64,000 nt of DNA from Microcystis wesenbergii NRERC-220 (GCF_032027425.1 NZ_JAVSJA010000001.1:1240001-1304000); one strand, 5' to 3'. Shown: positions 47,651 through 57,212, counted from the stretch's first letter. Numbers and translations: made by a program. Notes: generated by a model from the letters alone, not told the origin.

Positions 47651-48383
47651 CCATGACCACAGTGATATTATCGGAACCGCCGGCTTTTTTGGCCGCTGCC
47701 ACTAAATTCTCGACAATTTCCTGACAATCAGCACCGGTTTGCAAATAATCGCTAATTTCCTCGTCGGAAACTTCTTCCGTCAAACCATCACTACAGAGAA
47801 TTAAACTATCGCCGGATTGCACATCGAGGGGAGATACCGTCGCTGGGGGCAAATTGCGACGACCAAGACATTGAAATAAAACGTGCCGCCAAGGGTGGTT
47901 TTTCGCTTCTTGTTCGGACATATCGCCCATTCTCATCGCCCTAGCTACCCAAGTATGATCTTCCGTCACCTGTTCTAATTTTTGCTCACGAAAGCGATAG
48001 AGACGGGAATCACCAATATGGGTGTACCAAGGTCCATCATCTCGGAAGATAGCCATGACTAGGGTTGTCCCCATGTCCTGTCTTTCAGGATTTTTCAGCT
48101 GATCTTCAATAATCTTCTCGTTAGCGGCAGTAATTGCCTCCTGCAGCAATTCCCCGGCAGCCAGGTCAGAATTCCAGTGTTCTTCTAGATGAGCTTGGAT
48201 AGTTTTAGTGGCGATTTGACTAGCTTCCTCGCCCCCCGCATGACCCCCCATACCATCAGCAACGATAAAAAAGCGCTGCTCGGGGTCGATATAATAACTA
48301 TCCTGATTAACCGATCGCACTACACCAGGATCGGTCATTCCCCCAAAAGAAAGATTGTTCATCGAAATTTCTGCTGCTAACAC
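47640..48383 (-). CDS. PP2C-type protein serine/threonine phosphatase (PphA/Stp-like)
   Basis: The 247-residue PP2C phosphatase has the metal-binding motifs in order: RSVNQDSYY, VADGMGGHAGGEEAS, MGTTLVMAIF, THIGDSRLYRFR, LCSDGLTEEVSDEEI and GGSDNITVVMV. Such enzymes dephosphorylate signalling proteins, PII being one known cyanobacterial target. Start could be GTG 48383 (AGGA about 11 bp upstream) or ATG 48362. The last codons lie in a MITE end fragment, so the natural C-terminus may have been slightly altered. The UbiB-like gene lies 23 bp upstream on the same strand, suggesting an operon. Confidence 0.92.
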   Translation of the reverse strand: MLAAEISMNNLSFGGMTDPGVVRSVNQDSYYIDPEQRFFIVADGMGGHAGGEEASQIATKTIQAHLEEHWNSDLAAGELLQEAITAANEKIIEDQLKNPERQDMGTTLVMAIFRDDGPWYTHIGDSRLYRFREQKLEQVTEDHTWVARAMRMGDMSEQEAKNHPWRHVLFQCLGRRNLPPATVSPLDVQSGDSLILCSDGLTEEVSDEEISDYLQTGADCQEIVENLVAAAKKAGGSDNITVVMVSC

Positions 48384-48406
48384 AATATTTATTATCCTGC
48401 GATCAA

Positions 48407-50143
48407 TTACATCATACGATCCTGACGTTCAATTTTTCGCCAAAGTCTCAAGAGGGCTATCCCCGGCAGCAGCGAAATCGCCATCGGTACTAAAGTTAAC
48501 CAACCAAAACCATTGACAAATAGAAGAGTCGCTGAGATAAGCAAAGCACTGATCAGTAAAGTATAGTTGGTTCCCATTTGAATCATACCCAATCGCCGCA
48601 AAAGTCGATCGGATTCGCTGGAACGTACCCGGACGCGGATATCACCCCGTTCTAATTTTTCGATCGTATCATCGATGCGTCGGGGTAAACTCAGGGCGGT
48701 GCTGCTCACTTGGGCCGCTTGTCGTCCTAACTCATCGAGGATATTACTGCCATTATTTCCTGTCATATCATTTACTAATTGCAGGGCAAAAGGTTGGGCC
48801 ACTTCCATAAAGTTAAATTCAGGATCGAGTCCTTTGCCTACCCCTTCCAGGGTAGAAAATGCTCGCATGACGAAGGTAAAGGTAGCAGGAAAGCGAAAAG
48901 GCTGATCGTAGGCGATTTCATAGAGATCATCGCTGATAGCGGCCACGGATTGCTCCTCAAAGGGTTTATCCATGAAGTTATCGAGCATATACTGGATCGA
49001 TCGCCGCACTGCTCCCATATCACCATTAGCAGTTAATGCTCCTAAATCGACCAGAGAAGTGACCACGCGATCGGCATCTTTTTGGGCAATTCCCAAGAGA
49101 GTCTGCATTAATTTTTCGCGCACATTGGTTTTAATTTGTCCCATCATGCCGAAATCGTAGAAAATTAAGGAGCCATCACTATCAACGGCGATATTGCCAG
49201 GGTGAGGATCCGCGTGAAAAAAGCCGTTATTGAGCAGTTGAATTAGATAGGCTTTTGCCCCCAGTTTAGCCAACAATTTGCGATCGAGTCCAGCCGCTTC
49301 TAGGGCCTCATAATGACTGATTTTGATGCCAGGGAGGTATTCTAGGGTTAAAACCCGGGGAGAGGTGTAGCGCCAATAGACTTTTGGCACTTTCACCCAA
49401 TCTTCCCCGCGAAAATTACGGCGAAAAGTGTCAGCGTTACGACCTTCGTTAAGATAATCGGTTTCTTCCCAGAGAATTTTACAGCATTCTTCATAAATAC
49501 CCGTCCAATCGCGACCTTTACCCCATTTGGGATGATTTTGGAAGTATTGGGCGATTTTTTTCAGGATAGCCAGATCGATACTAAATAATTTTTTCAATCC
49601 GGGCCGTTGGACTTTGACCACCACATCTTCCCCGCTGTTCAGTTGGGCCCGGTGAACTTGCCCTAAACTAGCGGCTGCTAGGGGGATAGGATCGAAGCTT
49701 TTAAAGAGTTTATTGAGGGGTTTACCGAGGGATACCTCGATAATTTTGCTGGCCTGTTCGTAGGTAAATGCGGGAACCTGATCCTGTAGTTTCGAGAGTT
49801 CTTCCACATATTCCAGGGGAAAAAGATCGGCGCGGGTGGAGAACAGTTGACCGACTTTAATAAAAGTCGGTCCCAATTCTAGCATGGTTTCCCGAATCCA
49901 AGCGGCCTGTTTTCTCCGTCTGCCGGCGAGTTTTTCTTGGCTATAGCCACCGTTATAGCTCCATTTTTTACCGTTGAGCCAGAATTGATAAAGTACAGTC
50001 AGAACGAATCGCCAAATATCTAGACGACGACGATTGATGGAATAGCTTTCTCGATTCCAACGATAGCTATTTTTGGCGACTTGGAGGGCCGGCATTGCTG
50101 GGTTTAACTCTGGGGTAACGGGGACAGGGAGAAGGGCTGACAC
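48407..50143 (-). CDS. ABC1/ADCK/UbiB-family atypical kinase
   Basis: The 578-residue protein has the family marks: the KxGQ helix LGPTFIKVGQLFSTRADL, the alanine-rich loop AAASLGQVHRAQL, the Lys of VVVKVQRPG, and the catalytic HADPHPGNIAV with YDFGMMG. Two membrane helices lie at the C-terminus. UbiB-type proteins support prenylquinone synthesis or lipid handling; in cyanobacteria they are linked to plastoquinone and tocopherol metabolism. It is upstream of the PP2C gene on the same strand. Confidence 0.92.
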   Translation of the reverse strand: MSALLPVPVTPELNPAMPALQVAKNSYRWNRESYSINRRRLDIWRFVLTVLYQFWLNGKKWSYNGGYSQEKLAGRRRKQAAWIRETMLELGPTFIKVGQLFSTRADLFPLEYVEELSKLQDQVPAFTYEQASKIIEVSLGKPLNKLFKSFDPIPLAAASLGQVHRAQLNSGEDVVVKVQRPGLKKLFSIDLAILKKIAQYFQNHPKWGKGRDWTGIYEECCKILWEETDYLNEGRNADTFRRNFRGEDWVKVPKVYWRYTSPRVLTLEYLPGIKISHYEALEAAGLDRKLLAKLGAKAYLIQLLNNGFFHADPHPGNIAVDSDGSLIFYDFGMMGQIKTNVREKLMQTLLGIAQKDADRVVTSLVDLGALTANGDMGAVRRSIQYMLDNFMDKPFEEQSVAAISDDLYEIAYDQPFRFPATFTFVMRAFSTLEGVGKGLDPEFNFMEVAQPFALQLVNDMTGNNGSNILDELGRQAAQVSSTALSLPRRIDDTIEKLERGDIRVRVRSSESDRLLRRLGMIQMGTNYTLLISALLISATLLFVNGFGWLTLVPMAISLLPGIALLRLWRKIERQDRMM

Positions 50144-50185
50144 GCAATTTTTGGGGCTTTAAAGCGACTAAAAGGGGGTTTTGGG

Positions 50186-50491
50186 TTAATTACGATGGTT
50201 TTTTAGTTCCGAGCGCAATTGGGCGATTTCGGCGCGCATTTCGTCGATGTTTTCCTGCACATCGGCACTGGAGGAACCACTGGACTCTGTACCAGTATAT
50301 ACTCCCTTTTCCATGGCTCGATCGGCTCTCATTTGCACTTCTTCGACGAATTGCCGCAGGTTTTCCCGTTGTTCGGCATCAAATTTGCCTAATTCGCTTA
50401 AAGCGTTGGTAAACGCATCTTCTAGCTGTTCACTGACCACTTCAGCGATCGCTCGTCCGAGGAAAAAGGCGTGAATAACGGGGTTAGTCAT
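50186..50491 (-). CDS. Conserved cyanobacterial coiled-coil protein (DUF6825-like)
   Basis: The 101-residue acidic protein begins [26 protein letters not shown]-like sequence and ends with a short coiled coil ([20 protein letters not shown]). A Ser-rich linker lies between. It is found widely in cyanobacteria and plastids, sometimes described as thylakoid-associated; I am not certain of the DUF number. It lies 42 bp upstream of the UbiB-like gene on the same strand. Confidence 0.72.
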   Translation of the reverse strand: MTNPVIHAFFLGRAIAEVVSEQLEDAFTNALSELGKFDAEQRENLRQFVEEVQMRADRAMEKGVYTGTESSGSSSADVQENIDEMRAEIAQLRSELKNHRN

Positions 50492-50762
50492 AATCTTAAA
50501 TGGATGTTTTCGCTTCGGGGTTTGTGGACGGGAAAGGCGATAATAGATTCCCTAACTACTAGGTTAGGCGACAGAACCAGAAAAGGCAAATCGTTTTTCT
50601 GAAAACGGAGGTGAGACGGGGAGGTTAATCAACAAAATTAGGGGAAATAAAGGGTGCTAAGGGAGCAGAATCCGGTCCGCTCGCGTCGAGAATTATCGCT
50701 GAAATCAACCCAATTAGCGAAATAATAGTGTCATCGACAATATCAGTCTCCGGAGAGTTAAG

Positions 50763-51986
50763 ATGCTCAGAAAACGTTTATTAATCCCCTTAATATTATC
50801 CCTAGTCACTTTTGGTCTAGTGGTGGCCTGTAATTCCGGCACTCCCACCAGTCAAACTAACCCCAGTCCCGCAGAAAACGCCGCCACTGCTGCTATTCCC
50901 ATCGGTGCCGCTTTAGCTCAAACCAGCAATCTCGCCCTATTGGGACAGGAACAGGTGATCGGTGTCAAGATGGCTGAAACATATTTTAATAAAAAGGGCG
51001 GAGTCAATGGAACACCGATTAAAGTTATTATCCAGGATGTGGCCGGGGATGAACAGGGCGCGATCAACGCCATTAATACCCTAATCACTCAAGATAAGGT
51101 GGTGGGTATTCTTGGTCCGTCCCTGTCCCAGCAAGCTTTTGCCGCTAGTCCGATCGCCGATCGAGCCAAAGTTCCCATTCTCGGCCCGTCTAACACGGCT
51201 AAAGGTATCCCCCAGATCGGTGAATATGTGGGTAGGGTGTCCGCTCCTGTGGCTGTGGTCGCTCCCAATGCAGTTAAAACCGCTTTAAAAATCGATCCCA
51301 AGATTAAAAAAGTGGCTGTCTTTTTTGCCCAAAATGATGCTTTTAGTAAATCGGAAACGGAAACTTTTCAAGAAACCCTGAAGAGTTTAAATCTTGATAT
51401 TGTCACCGTGCAGAAATTCCAAACCACCGATACAGATTTTCAAAACCAAGCCACCGCCGCTATTAATATTAAACCGGATTTAGTGGTTATTTCTGGTTTG
51501 GTTGCTGACGGGGGCAATTTGGTCAAACAGTTGCGACAATTAGGCTATCAAGGGTTAATTATTGGGGGCAACGGTTTAAATACTTCTAATATTTTCCCGG
51601 TTTGTCAAGCTCAATGTGATGGTATTCTCATCGCTCAAGCTTATAACCCGGAATTAGATAATCCTATTAATCGGGATTTTGTCGCCGCTTATACAGCAGA
51701 AAATAAAAAAGCACCGCCCCAATTTACCGCTCAAGCTTTTACGGGAATTCAAGTTTTTGTCGAGGCCTTAAAACGGGTAGATGATAAAAATAAACTCAGT
51801 ACACTTTCCCTCGAACAAATTCGCCAACAATTAAATCAGGAAATTTTAGCGGGTAAGTATGTCACTGTCTTGGGAAATATTGCTTTTACTCCCGAAGGAG
51901 AAATCATTCAGGATAAATTCTCCGTGGCACAAATTAAAATGGATGCCGATGGTAAAAATGGTAAATTTACTTTTGTGAAAAATTAA
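50763..51986 (+). CDS. Branched-chain amino-acid-type ABC transporter substrate-binding lipoprotein
   Basis: The 407-residue protein starts with a lipoprotein signal (LILSLVTFGLVVACNSG, Cys22). The mature part is a type I periplasmic binding protein of the LivK/Peripl_BP_6 class: GAALAQTSNLALLGQEQV, GVNGTPIKVIIQDVAGDEQ, VVGILGPSLSQQA. It would bind amino acids or related solutes. No permease or ATPase genes follow, so it is an isolated component, as is common for cyanobacterial neutral amino-acid (Nat-type) systems. Confidence 0.9.
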   Translation: MLRKRLLIPLILSLVTFGLVVACNSGTPTSQTNPSPAENAATAAIPIGAALAQTSNLALLGQEQVIGVKMAETYFNKKGGVNGTPIKVIIQDVAGDEQGAINAINTLITQDKVVGILGPSLSQQAFAASPIADRAKVPILGPSNTAKGIPQIGEYVGRVSAPVAVVAPNAVKTALKIDPKIKKVAVFFAQNDAFSKSETETFQETLKSLNLDIVTVQKFQTTDTDFQNQATAAINIKPDLVVISGLVADGGNLVKQLRQLGYQGLIIGGNGLNTSNIFPVCQAQCDGILIAQAYNPELDNPINRDFVAAYTAENKKAPPQFTAQAFTGIQVFVEALKRVDDKNKLSTLSLEQIRQQLNQEILAGKYVTVLGNIAFTPEGEIIQDKFSVAQIKMDADGKNGKFTFVKN

Positions 51987-51992
51987 TAAGTA

Positions 51993-52068
51993 AAGGGTTC
52001 TTCTCATTTCTACCTCGTTGCAAGGATCTCCCTTGCAACGCACTTCCAGAGGTTCTAGCTTTTGTGTA
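51993..52068 (-). repeat. Half copy of the ISL3-end MITE
   Basis: GGGTTCTTCTCATTTCTACC and the following CTCGTTGCAAGG region match the right half of the element at 38761-38946 in reverse (including CTTCCAGAG and AGCTTTTGTGTAA). The left half is absent. It starts a few bases after the binding-protein gene. Confidence 0.65.
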
Positions 52069-52273
52069 ATACTAAATCCTGTTTAAAGTATTCAAGACTG
52101 TTAAAGTCGAGTCCAAAATCAACATAATCCTGTTCTGACTTGCAATGTTCTATTCAATTAATTTCTCATAAAAGAAAAATGTAGGTTGGTTTTCACTTTC
52201 TTCGGAAATTCTTCCTAAGTTTTCGTGTACCCTAATTCTTGCTCTCAGCTAGTTCGGGAATTTCTGGCGATTA

Positions 52274-52531
52274 TTAGTAGTGAAATTTACAGGAAACAAT
52301 AACAATTTCTTGATCAGACACGCTATCAACTAGGCGATGTTCTTTTCTAATGCGTCGTGACCATAATCCTGATAGTTCATGTTTTAATGCTTCTGGTTTT
52401 CCTAATCCAGAAAAAGGCTCTCTTTGAACATCTTTAATAAGGCTGACAATTTTAGCGTAAACTTTTTTGTCTGCGATCGCTCATTGGTTAAACTCATCAA
52501 AACTTCGGGTTAGAAAGGCGACTTTCCTCAT
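52274..52531 (-). pseudogene. YoeB/Txe-family toxin with one internal stop codon
   Basis: Reading minus from ATG 52531 gives 85 residues in one frame: MRKVAFLTRSFDEFNQ, then TGA at codon 17, then AIADKKVYAKIVSLIKDVQR, GLGKPEALKHELSGLWSRRI and EHRLVDSV, ending SCKFHY. This is the YoeB/Txe mRNA-interferase family, including the Glu, Arg and His of the active region. The stop stands where the family has Trp, so one TGG-to-TGA change killed it. The rest of the frame is intact, which implies a recent loss. A fragment of the upstream antitoxin gene overlaps its start. Confidence 0.83.
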
Positions 52532-52599
52532 AAGTTAGCAGCATCTACATAAATATAACTATCAGGATTTTTCAGAGATTGGTAATGATTTGGTAGTAG
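52528..52599 (-). pseudogene. Antitoxin gene remnant (C-terminal fragment) upstream of yoeB
   Basis: About 23 codons remain, reading LLPNHYQSLKNPDSYIYVDA and AANL before a TGA that overlaps the toxin ATG (TTATGAGG). The overlap is the usual layout for an antitoxin-toxin pair. Upstream sequence turns into a GGGCTACGCC-type repeat and no start codon or DNA-binding part remains, so the antitoxin was truncated. Confidence 0.6.
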
Positions 52600-52825
52600 T
52601 GGCGTAGCCCTCTTGCTTATCCGGTATGAAGTGTGTCAAATATTTATTAATAAAAATAATTGGAACCCGATCAGTCTTTATACCTCTAGCTTGCTCATGA
52701 CTTTTCTGATAAATATCTTTTTGTGGCTCCTGTCTGGCTTACTCAAATATCAGTCTAGCACCGAACAAAATCACCCCTCTAGTCCGACTCTATTCCCCTG
52801 TCCGGTGTTGTAGTTCTCACCATAG

Positions 52826-52916
52826 TAAGCTGCCCGCGCATTTAAATTGCTTGTTGAGACGAGGCAAGAGGCACTCTTGCAAGAGGCAACAGTAAAGGGA
52901 TTGGGGGAGATTCGGC
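52826..52916 (+). repeat. MITE-like element TAAGCTGCCC (copy B)
   Basis: About 90 bp from TAAGCTGCCCGCGCATTTAA to GGGGGAGATTCGGC match the element at 37554-37644 in opposite orientation with scattered changes. It sits between the toxin remnants and the IS1 fragment. Confidence 0.72.
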
Positions 52917-52957
52917 TAATCTTAAGAATAAGCGCTTTAAATGCGTCTTAGCTTATC

Positions 52958-53044
52958 AAGAATGGTTCTATTCATAATGGAAAACCCAAACGTCAATGTA
53001 AAGAATGTGGTCAACCGTTTGTGATCAATCCCACTAATAAGTAG
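52958..53044 (+). pseudogene. IS1-family InsA-like fragment
   Basis: A short frame reads KNGSIHNGKPKRQCKECG and on to QPFVINPTNK before a stop, matching the zinc-finger-type N-terminus of IS1-family transposases (CxxC near NPT). The start and the catalytic domain are missing, so this is only a relic. Confidence 0.6.
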
Positions 53045-53080
53045 GTAGGCGAAAAAACTTATAAAATAGTAGAGAACCCT

Positions 53081-53332
53081 TTGTGGAGGAGGAATCAAAC
53101 CTTGCCAGCCCCTCTAAAAATTGGTTTAAGTGAAGAAGAAGACAAAAACCTGCTAGAACTGCAAAAACTTGCAGGAATTCCTTATAGGGTCAAGGAGAGA
53201 GCCGAAATCATTCGACTTAGGCATTATGGATGGTCAGTGGAGAAGATAGCCCAATATCTGGACTTCCCCCATACAGAAATACTAAAAAATCAACAAAACC
53301 CTTACTGCCTGGAGCTTCTCAGAAAAAATTGA
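53081..53332 (+). pseudogene. IS630-family transposase N-terminal fragment
   Basis: The frame gives LPAPLKIGLSEEEDKNLLEL, then RVKERAEIIRLRHYGWSVEKIAQYLDFPHTE, the helix-turn-helix start of an IS630-type transposase. The real start is probably TTG 53102. The frame breaks after about 80 residues and no DDE domain follows, so it is a dead fragment, unrelated in sequence to the IS630 copy at 5995. Confidence 0.65.
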
Positions 53333-53668
53333 AAAGAGGCTACTGGGTACATTTTTCCCTTGAAAATGGCTGTACCGTTGACTGTATCTGGAGTAGAGCG
53401 ATTCCGTAGAGTTGGCTGTATAGTGATCGCTAACCTTATTGTAACAGATGGTGTCATTAATCTCTAGAGTCAGCGATTCACTCTGTAGCCATGTTTTTGC
53501 TGGTTTTCTGCCCCGAAACAAGCTATAATGGTCGAAAGGTCAAATTTGAAAATTTTTGCCTCAAACCCTATCTGCGTAAGGACTTCAGGATTTTGTGTCC
53601 AGTAGTTAATTAGTATTATATTGCTTTAACTCAGGCTCTGTAAGACTTTTAGCCATAGCTAGTATGTT

Positions 53669-54310
53669 TATACGGGGGAAGTCCAGCAATACAAGCAAAT
53701 CATCCCAGTTGCCTTAGCCACACAGTTGGGAGCTTTTTCCTCTGACATTCATCTGATTGATGGGCTACCTATTCCCTTGTGTTCTTTTCGTCGCGCGGCT
53801 GGCTGTCATCTCTTTCCCGACCTAGCTACCTATGGATACTGTGCCGCCAAGAGGCCAACCTACTATGGCTTTCATGGTCATTTGCTAGTGACTGAGACGG
53901 TTATTATTACGGGTTTTTGCCTCACCTCTGCCAATGGGACTGAACGAGAAGCTCTTTGGGATTTCGTCCCTTCGATTAAGGGGCTACTCATCGGAGATAA
54001 GGGCTATCTGTCCGCTCCACTAAAAGCCGAACTGCAACAGTATGGTATCCAATTGGATACTCCCTGTCGTTCCAATATGCAGGATTTGCGTTCCCCTAAC
54101 TATCTCAAGCTACTCCAGAGAACCAGACGTTTGAGCGAAACTGTGATTGGACAACTCAGTGAGCGTTTTTCGATAGAAAAGGTGTGGGCAAGAGATTTCT
54201 GGCATTTAATCAGTCGTCTGAACCGTAAGCTTTTAGCTCACACAGTTTGCTACTGGCTTAATCGTCATAGCCCTGACCCCTTGCAGTTTCAGTTCCTTGT
54301 CTCCCCTTAG
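53669..54310 (+). pseudogene. IS982-family transposase, N-terminally truncated
   Basis: The frame from 53669 (TGEVQQYKQIIPVALATQ) to 54310 contains the catalytic parts of an IS982 transposase: IDGLPIPLCSF (Asp), LIGDKGYLS (Asp) and ERFSIEKVWAR (Glu). About 70-90 N-terminal residues expected for the family are absent and no good start codon precedes the frame. The element end is also not seen. Confidence 0.72.
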
Positions 54311-54430
54311 TTGCACATCGCGTGATAACTGATTAAAGTACCATTTCTCTGGTGGCTTCTGCATCTATGGGTTTAATCAGATACAATCGCAATAGATCGC
54401 CAACGATACCTAGCTTTGACACTCCCCGCT

Positions 54431-55665
54431 CTAAAGAGACGGGGATTCTTGGTTCACAGAGATTACTTGCTTAGACAGAATTGCTTCTGAAAAAGTAGAG
54501 GTATTCTCTCCCCAAGCGTTTATCGGATCTAGCCCGAAAGTTCCCGTATGCCCTACGGTACTTAACCCTTTTTTAAGGATATTGATAGCGGCGTTTTCAT
54601 CCCTATCTAAAACACACCCACATTTACACTGATGGGTTCTAGTCGATAAAGATTTCTTAACAATTTCACCACAGTTTGAACAGTTTTGGCTTGTATAATT
54701 CGGTGAGACAGCAATCGTTATCTTGCCGAATTTAACCCCAAAATACTCTATCCATTCCCGAAACTGATACCAGGCCGCATCATTTATCGATTTAGCTAGA
54801 CAATGATTCTTGACTAAGTTCTTAACTCTTAAATCCTCGTAGGCTATCACATCGCTAGAGTGAACTACGCACCGTTCGGCTGAGCTCACGGCCGAAGCCT
54901 TGCTAATTTCACAGCAAAGTCTTTACGTTGCCTACTTACTTTAAGGTGAGCTTTAGCTAATCTTTGTCTAGCTTTTTGACGATTTTTACTTCCCTTTTTC
55001 TTTTTAGATAATCGCCTTTGAAGTCGTTTTAATCGTTTCTCAGACTTTCTCAAGAATTGAGGATTATCAACCTTGTCGCCATTGTGATCTGTATAGAAAG
55101 AAGCCAAACCTACATCTAAGCCAATACACTTACCTGATGGTTTAACATCTTCTTTAACGTCACAAGAAAGGACAAATTGACAATAATAACCGTCCGCTCT
55201 CCGAATCAACCTAACCCGTTTAATATCGGATTCTTGAAAGTACCCTAAATCCCAAGTTCCTACCAACTTAAGAACACCAATGTTTTTCTTGTCAGTGAAC
55301 TTAACAGTTTTAGGGCTAAGAAGCTTCCATCCTGATTGTTTGTATTCAACAGAGCGAGATTTTTTAAATTGAGGATACCCCTTTTTGCCTGATACTTTAC
55401 GTTTACAGTTGTCGTAAAAACGACTAATTGAACTCCAAGCACGTTCAGCACTTGCCTGTCTAGCAGTTGAATTAAGTTCATCGGCAAATTTAAAGTCCTG
55501 AGCTAATTCTTGAGAATATCGGTATAAATCGTTCTTACCCGTACCTTTTGTATCCATCCATAACCTTACACATTTGTGACGGATGAATTGAGCAGTACGA
55601 ATAGCATCGTCTATGGCTTGATACTGTTGAGTTTTAGCTTTAACTTTAAACTCTAAGACAAACAT
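54431..55665 (-). pseudogene. tnpB: TnpB nuclease gene frameshifted by a 26-bp insert
   Basis: Two frames (55689-54886 and 54889-54431) make one TnpB. The first has KCIGLDVGLASFYTD (RuvC Asp), and the second has VIAYEDLRVKNLV (Glu), the zinc ribbon CSNCG..CKCG and LDRDENAAINIL (Asp). The 26-bp insert at 54872-54897 separates KLAR from CVVHSSDV. Removing it restores a frame of 411 codons from the outermost start. Met9 (55665) is the likelier start. As it stands the gene makes only a half protein without the last catalytic residues. Confidence 0.85.
54872..54897. repeat. 26-bp palindromic small dispersed repeat inserted in tnpB
   Basis: The insert has stem TTCGGC/GCCGAA around a loop containing GAGCTC. 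The flanks join perfectly when it is removed, so its edges are known to within a base or two. The same outer sequence occurs at 39116-39173. Its size is not a multiple of three, which causes the frameshift. Confidence 0.82.
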
Positions 55666-55744
55666 TTTACGCAGGGGGGACTTAGACAAAATCAGTATAG
55701 CACAATAAAAGTTAAGTTAACAAGATATAGTTTAAAAAGCCGTC

Positions 55745-56752
55745 CTAAAAGGACGGGGCTTTAACCCAAAATTTCGGTAAGGGTAACTTACGGACTGTTT
55801 TTAGCCATTGAGGAGCGCTACTTTCATCGATCGCTTTTAATTGTAAATTACGTTCGGCACAACGGTTTAAACGGGGGAAAAATTGGGGATGGTCCACATT
55901 TAAAATGGTGGGAAAAGCGCGAGCGGAGGTATTATTAGTCTGACGAATTACCTCTTGATCAAAAGCGATCGCATCCATTCCCAAAGCATCATAAAAGTCT
56001 GAGCGTTCGCGTACAGTTAAACTATGGGTAGCAAAGACGGAAAGCAGGAAAAAACGACTCCATAATCTCGATCGCCAATTATTCCACAATTGCGGTTTAG
56101 CTCGCAGTAAGGTTTTAAAGATATCTCCGTGGCGATTTTCGTCCTGACACCAACTCTCAAAGTAATTAAAGAGAGGATTAAATTTATACTGGGGATGTTC
56201 TTCTAAATGACGATAAATGAGGATATACCGCCAATAACCGATTTTTTCGGAGAGATAAACCGTATATAATACCCATTCAAGGGGGAAAAAGGTGTAGGTA
56301 CGGTTTTTGGTAATTTTGGCTAGATCGAGGGAAATATTAAAGTCAGCCATGGCTTTATTGAGAAATCCTGCATGGCGCGCCTCATCTCTAGCCATAAGAT
56401 GAAATATCTCCCCTAACAAGGGATTACGGCTTTTTAGTTGTCGTGACAGTTCCTTGAATAACAAAAAGCCAGAAAATTCGGAGATACAGGAGCGTTCTAG
56501 GTAATCTATAAAAGCATTTCTGGTTTTTTCATCGAGATTGTCTTGATAGTTCTCAAATCCTTGCTGACGTTCAAAGTGATGCCGGTTATAATCGGTCCGC
56601 ATCTCCTCTAACATCGCTTTGATTTCGGTTTCTTGCTCAGAAAGGTCAAAATTAGCGGCAGCCTCAAAATCGGTGGTATAAAAACGCGGGGTGAGGATAG
56701 TTTCGCGCAGAACAGCTTTTTTCTGGGAGGGAGGTTCGACGGTAGTTACCAT
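55745..56752 (-). CDS. acsF: Mg-protoporphyrin IX monomethyl ester (oxidative) cyclase, altered C-terminus
   Basis: AcsF (ChlE/CycI) forms the fifth ring of chlorophyll using oxygen. The 335-residue protein has the di-iron ligands in SEFSGFLLFKEL, RDEARHAGFL and CQDENRHGDIF. The last residues, KFWVKAPSF and the stop, are encoded by or next to the left-end hairpin of the adjacent tnpB element. Family members I know run to about 355-360 residues, so the normal tail of about 20-25 residues appears to have been cut off by the insertion. The catalytic core is complete, so it may still work; a second cyclase gene elsewhere is also possible. Confidence 0.92.
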   Translation of the reverse strand: MVTTVEPPSQKKAVLRETILTPRFYTTDFEAAANFDLSEQETEIKAMLEEMRTDYNRHHFERQQGFENYQDNLDEKTRNAFIDYLERSCISEFSGFLLFKELSRQLKSRNPLLGEIFHLMARDEARHAGFLNKAMADFNISLDLAKITKNRTYTFFPLEWVLYTVYLSEKIGYWRYILIYRHLEEHPQYKFNPLFNYFESWCQDENRHGDIFKTLLRAKPQLWNNWRSRLWSRFFLLSVFATHSLTVRERSDFYDALGMDAIAFDQEVIRQTNNTSARAFPTILNVDHPQFFPRLNRCAERNLQLKAIDESSAPQWLKTVRKLPLPKFWVKAPSF

Positions 56753-56941
56753 GATGGAAATTACTTGACTACATAGCTATATAGGATTTTAAACATAAAT
56801 AGGTAAGCCAATGATAAATATTAAGTTTTATCAATATTTTGGGCAGTAGTGAGGGAGGGAATCAGACAAGGGAGCGAGCCGATTAGGGAAATAGGGAGTA
56901 GAATAGAAAGGTTGTGAGTCTATAACTATCGTTAAAATACT

Positions 56942-57124
56942 ATGGCTTGTCCCAAGAAGAAAACCTCAAATGCCAAGCGCGACCAACGGAGAGCGCACTG
57001 GAGAAAGCAAGCGGCTCGGGAAGCGCAAAAAGCCTTATCTTTGGGTAAATCTGTCCTTTCTGGTCGTTCTAACAGCTTTGTCTATCCCACTAAAGAGGAA
57101 GAAGAAGGGGAAGACGAGGAATAA
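56942..57124 (+). CDS. rpmF: 50S ribosomal protein L32
   Basis: The 60-residue basic protein begins [20 protein letters not shown], the typical cyanobacterial/plastid L32 start, and ends in an acidic tail (EEEEGEDEE). The zinc-binding Cys set of some L32 proteins is absent, as is usual in cyanobacteria. It stands alone between acsF (divergent) and the sulfite-oxidase-like gene. Confidence 0.95.
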   Translation: MACPKKKTSNAKRDQRRAHWRKQAAREAQKALSLGKSVLSGRSNSFVYPTKEEEEGEDEE

Positions 57125-57212
57125 CTTGATAGTGGGGAGTGAGGTAGAGAAAACCTTTTCGCTCCCTAATATTTTAAGATTTGTTTAGGGTTTTCGTTGT
57201 GAGTCTCAACTA

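Larger units (their letters stand above)
54420..55757 (-). mobile_element. IS200/IS605-type element with tnpB only
   Basis: A tnpB gene without tnpA is bounded by hairpins, as in IS200/IS605 elements. On the left-end side CGTCC-TAAAA-GGACG lies at 55741-55755. On the right-end side CCCCG and TCT pair with AGA and CGGGG at 54424-54444. No terminal inverted repeats or target duplication are expected for this family. The left-end hairpin lies inside the last codons of acsF. Confidence 0.75.

Noticed and set aside
52100-52270. Degenerate minus-strand frame ending FFFYEKLIE
   Set aside because: It holds an internal stop and matches no family I know, so it was not listed as a pseudogene.
52613-52813. 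66-codon open frame with a hydrophobic stretch between toxin remnant and MITE
   Set aside because: No ribosome-binding site, no recognisable family, and it lies in a stretch of mobile-element debris.
53282-53521. 79-codon minus-strand open frame among IS remnants
   Set aside because: No start signal and no family resemblance; it overlaps the IS630 fragment on the other strand.
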